Notes under the pieces: generated by a model
What the model was told of the DNA's origin: nothing
Databases searched by the model: none
Seen by the model: the letters and a program-made list of their open reading frames with translations, nothing else
In this document: in pieces, positions 62,740-64,000 of the stretch
Layout: each line of letters begins with the position of its first letter
Numbering within the stretch: position 1 is the stretch's first letter
Source: Candidatus Woesearchaeota archaeon
GTDB taxonomy: Archaea; Nanoarchaeota; Nanoarchaeia; Woesearchaeales; JAGVZT01
Direction: 5' to 3'
Assembly (NCBI GenBank): GCA_017608295.1
Contig: JAFCGF010000007.1
Location: 1 to 64,000, forward strand
DNA length: 64,000 nt
Made by a program: the position numbers and the translations under genes

Positions 62740-63621
62740 GTGGTTGCCTTCACCTACCTAGTAACGAGAGACCTAGTGGAAACGCTTGAGGGAAAAATTG
62801 GCTATGATTTAGCGTCTTCAGAACTCAGAGCAGAAATACGTGCCTTAGAGCTAGGCTTCCTCAATGAATTCTGGGAGTACATCCCTGACACAGTGAATAA
62901 GGTTGCATTGGGAGCCTCAGAGCTATCTGCAGAGATGAATCGTTTTCTAAAGGAAAGCAAATACCCTATAGTTAGCCTTGATAGGGTATACATCTCAGAT
63001 GCCAACGCCTTTCTCGATGTCGCCAGGATTACGGATTCGATTACTGGCAAGATACTCCGTATTGCTGAGCGTCCTGGAACAAAGGATTTGGTGGAACAGA
63101 TTGAGGATATCAGAGAATTTGAGCAGATAGCACTAGTAGATGTTGGAGCGTTTGATGGAACCACTCTCTCAAATCTTTGCAAGTCACTTTATCTAAAGGG
63201 CATTCAAGTGCAGAGTATAGCTTTAGGTGTGACAAACTCTGGTGCACTTGAGAAGATTAGGACTCTCGTCATTGGTCCAGGAGACAGGGATGACAGTGAT
63301 GCGGGAATGGCAGAGGGAGAGTATGTACCAATTGAAGTATCTCAGGCATACACCTTTGACCTGCTCGAGTGGATTGAGCTTCGTGACTTTTTTGGCATAG
63401 ATGGGCGGGCTATCGGTCTCTCTGGGGATGGTCAGAGGCAATTTATCCCGTATTGGGAGAATCTTGGATGGGCGAGTATTGCAGGTAATGACCAGTCTGC
63501 TGTTGAAGAGCTATGCAAACGCTACAATGCGAAGCTCTGCCGCCTACTGGACAACGCTGGATACGACCTAAAGGATATTGGAGAGGCAGTGAGTATTCAG
63601 GGAGGTGATAATGATGAGTGA
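62740..63621 (+). CDS. Phosphoribosyltransferase-like protein
   Basis: The 293-residue protein is helical at the N-terminus (to about 130) and then has IALVDVGAFDGTTLSNLCKSLYLKG near residues 130-155, which resembles the PRPP-binding loop (hydrophobic-D-x-G-x-x-x-G-T-T) of type I phosphoribosyltransferases. The earlier ARITDSITGKILRIAERPGTKDL may be the other half of the pocket. The C-terminal part has FFGIDGRAIGLSGDGQRQFIPYWENLGWA, not known to me. It begins with GTG at 62740, following a 29-residue ORF that overlaps it. It overlaps the next gene, a HAD phosphatase, which suggests nucleotide or sugar-phosphate work. The assignment is tentative. Confidence 0.45.
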   Translation: MVAFTYLVTRDLVETLEGKIGYDLASSELRAEIRALELGFLNEFWEYIPDTVNKVALGASELSAEMNRFLKESKYPIVSLDRVYISDANAFLDVARITDSITGKILRIAERPGTKDLVEQIEDIREFEQIALVDVGAFDGTTLSNLCKSLYLKGIQVQSIALGVTNSGALEKIRTLVIGPGDRDDSDAGMAEGEYVPIEVSQAYTFDLLEWIELRDFFGIDGRAIGLSGDGQRQFIPYWENLGWASIAGNDQSAVEELCKRYNAKLCRLLDNAGYDLKDIGEAVSIQGGDNDE

Positions 63622-64000
63622 GTCATATGAACTCATCATCTTTGACATGGATGGCACCTTGTACACCTTTGGAGAGGAAAGTGGAGAACAAGGCCTCTTC
63701 GCCAGCGATTTCTATAAAGAAGTCGAGAGGCGTGGAGAGTCATTTCTCCAGAAAAAACTTTCCCTCCCAAAGGGAGAAGCCAGTAGAGTCCGTCAGGATA
63801 TTTTCAAGCAATACAATGGAGATATGAGTCTAGGCCTCGAGCAGGAATATGGCATAGATAGATATGCTTACTTTGGTGAGGTCTGGGCCATAGACCCTTG
63901 TCCGTACGTCAAAGAGGATGAGCGCCTTAAGGCAATGCTCGAACGGATTCCACAGAGGAAGGCTGTGTTATCCAATGCACCACGAGCGTGGCTCTCAGGA
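63614..64000 (+). CDS. HAD-superfamily hydrolase, cut by the window end
   Basis: The visible 129 residues start MSESYELIIFDMDGTLYTFG, with the catalytic DMDGT motif I, and reach VLSNAPRAWLSG, where the asparagine and nearby serine form motif II. The insert between them (about residues 20-90) is helical, as in the C1-capped class, and the DMDGTLY form recalls pyrimidine 5'-nucleotidases. No stop occurs before base 64000, so the gene is truncated by the edge. GGAGG at 63601-63605 lies eight bases before the ATG, which sits inside the end of the upstream gene. An ATG at 63611 is another option. Confidence 0.8.
   Translation, partial: MSESYELIIFDMDGTLYTFGEESGEQGLFASDFYKEVERRGESFLQKKLSLPKGEASRVRQDIFKQYNGDMSLGLEQEYGIDRYAYFGEVWAIDPCPYVKEDERLKAMLERIPQRKAVLSNAPRAWLSG

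Noticed and set aside
1..64000. CRISPR arrays, complete insertion sequences, rRNA genes
   Set aside because: No regularly spaced repeats, no transposase with terminal repeats and no rRNA-like sequence were seen in the window.

Overview
The window is archaeal chromosome. The archaeal marks are a TATA-binding protein (57100..57651), the RNA polymerase subunit Rpo7/Spt4 pair followed by ribosomal proteins S24e and S27ae (19249..20724), an archaeal-type NMN adenylyltransferase, archaeal/eukaryal-type tyrosyl-tRNA synthetase, and TATA-like boxes about 25-35 bases before many starts, often with almost no leader. Several exported proteins begin with a short basic stretch, a glycine-glutamine-like pair and one hydrophobic helix (6560, 8426, 51932, 52468), a style common in DPANN archaea. 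A DPANN lineage is therefore my best guess, but no rRNA gene is present and the assignment is inference. Base composition looks close to half G+C, with a visibly more A+T-rich block at about 28.2-32.7 kb.

Layout. 0-6.5 kb: exported or orphan proteins, GlgC, a UroD/MetE-like protein, an FmdB-like zinc ribbon and TyrRS. 6.5-11.3 kb: two paralogous cysteine-rich membrane-anchored proteins with a lysozyme/SLT-like core, and a membrane-anchored orphan. 11.4-18 kb: MTA/SAH nucleosidase, a tandem Lrp-like regulator, orphan acidic proteins, an HExxGH metallopeptidase candidate and ArgRS. 18-20.7 kb: information-processing operon (double HTH protein, PIN nuclease, Rpo7, Spt4, S24e, S27ae). 20.8-28.2 kb: a PCPP-repeat orphan, PGK, a wHTH-nucleotidyltransferase with a decayed HEPN partner, a cyclophilin lipoprotein, twin lipoproteins, bacterial-type GAPDH, a DUF192 lipoprotein and MazG. 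28.3-28.7 kb: no gene, but a structured-RNA candidate. 28.7-32.7 kb: a three-gene surface cassette (sulfatase-like, arylsulfotransferase-like, alpha/beta hydrolase). 33-35.8 kb: nitroreductase, NadM, DUF1461 membrane protein and a TrmB-family regulator. 36.1-43.4 kb: PrkA - DUF444/YeaH - SpoVR - PrkA kinase operon, divergent from the TrmB gene across a 22-bp palindrome. 43.4-44.2 kb: truncated Fic, a 40-residue ORF and hairpins. 44.3-49.7 kb: a giant subtilisin-like surface protease. 49.8-51.3 kb: HNH protein and a zinc-ribbon/PD-(D/E)XK fusion. 51.3-54.4 kb: Lrp regulator and three pilin-like or membrane proteins. 54.5-62.2 kb: ValRS, TBP, an aspartic-protease pair, PIG-L deacetylase plus GT4 glycosyltransferase, and a histidine ammonia-lyase. 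62.4-64 kb: tRNA-His with a partial copy of its 3' end, a PRTase-like protein and a HAD hydrolase cut by the window edge.

The most distinctive systems are the double-PrkA operon with its palindromic operator and structured leader, the zinc-ribbon/nuclease fusion, the twin cysteine-rich lysozyme-like surface proteins in a presumably murein-free cell, and the sulfatase/sulfotransferase cassette. Toxin-antitoxin decay is visible twice (HEPN remnant and Fic remnant).
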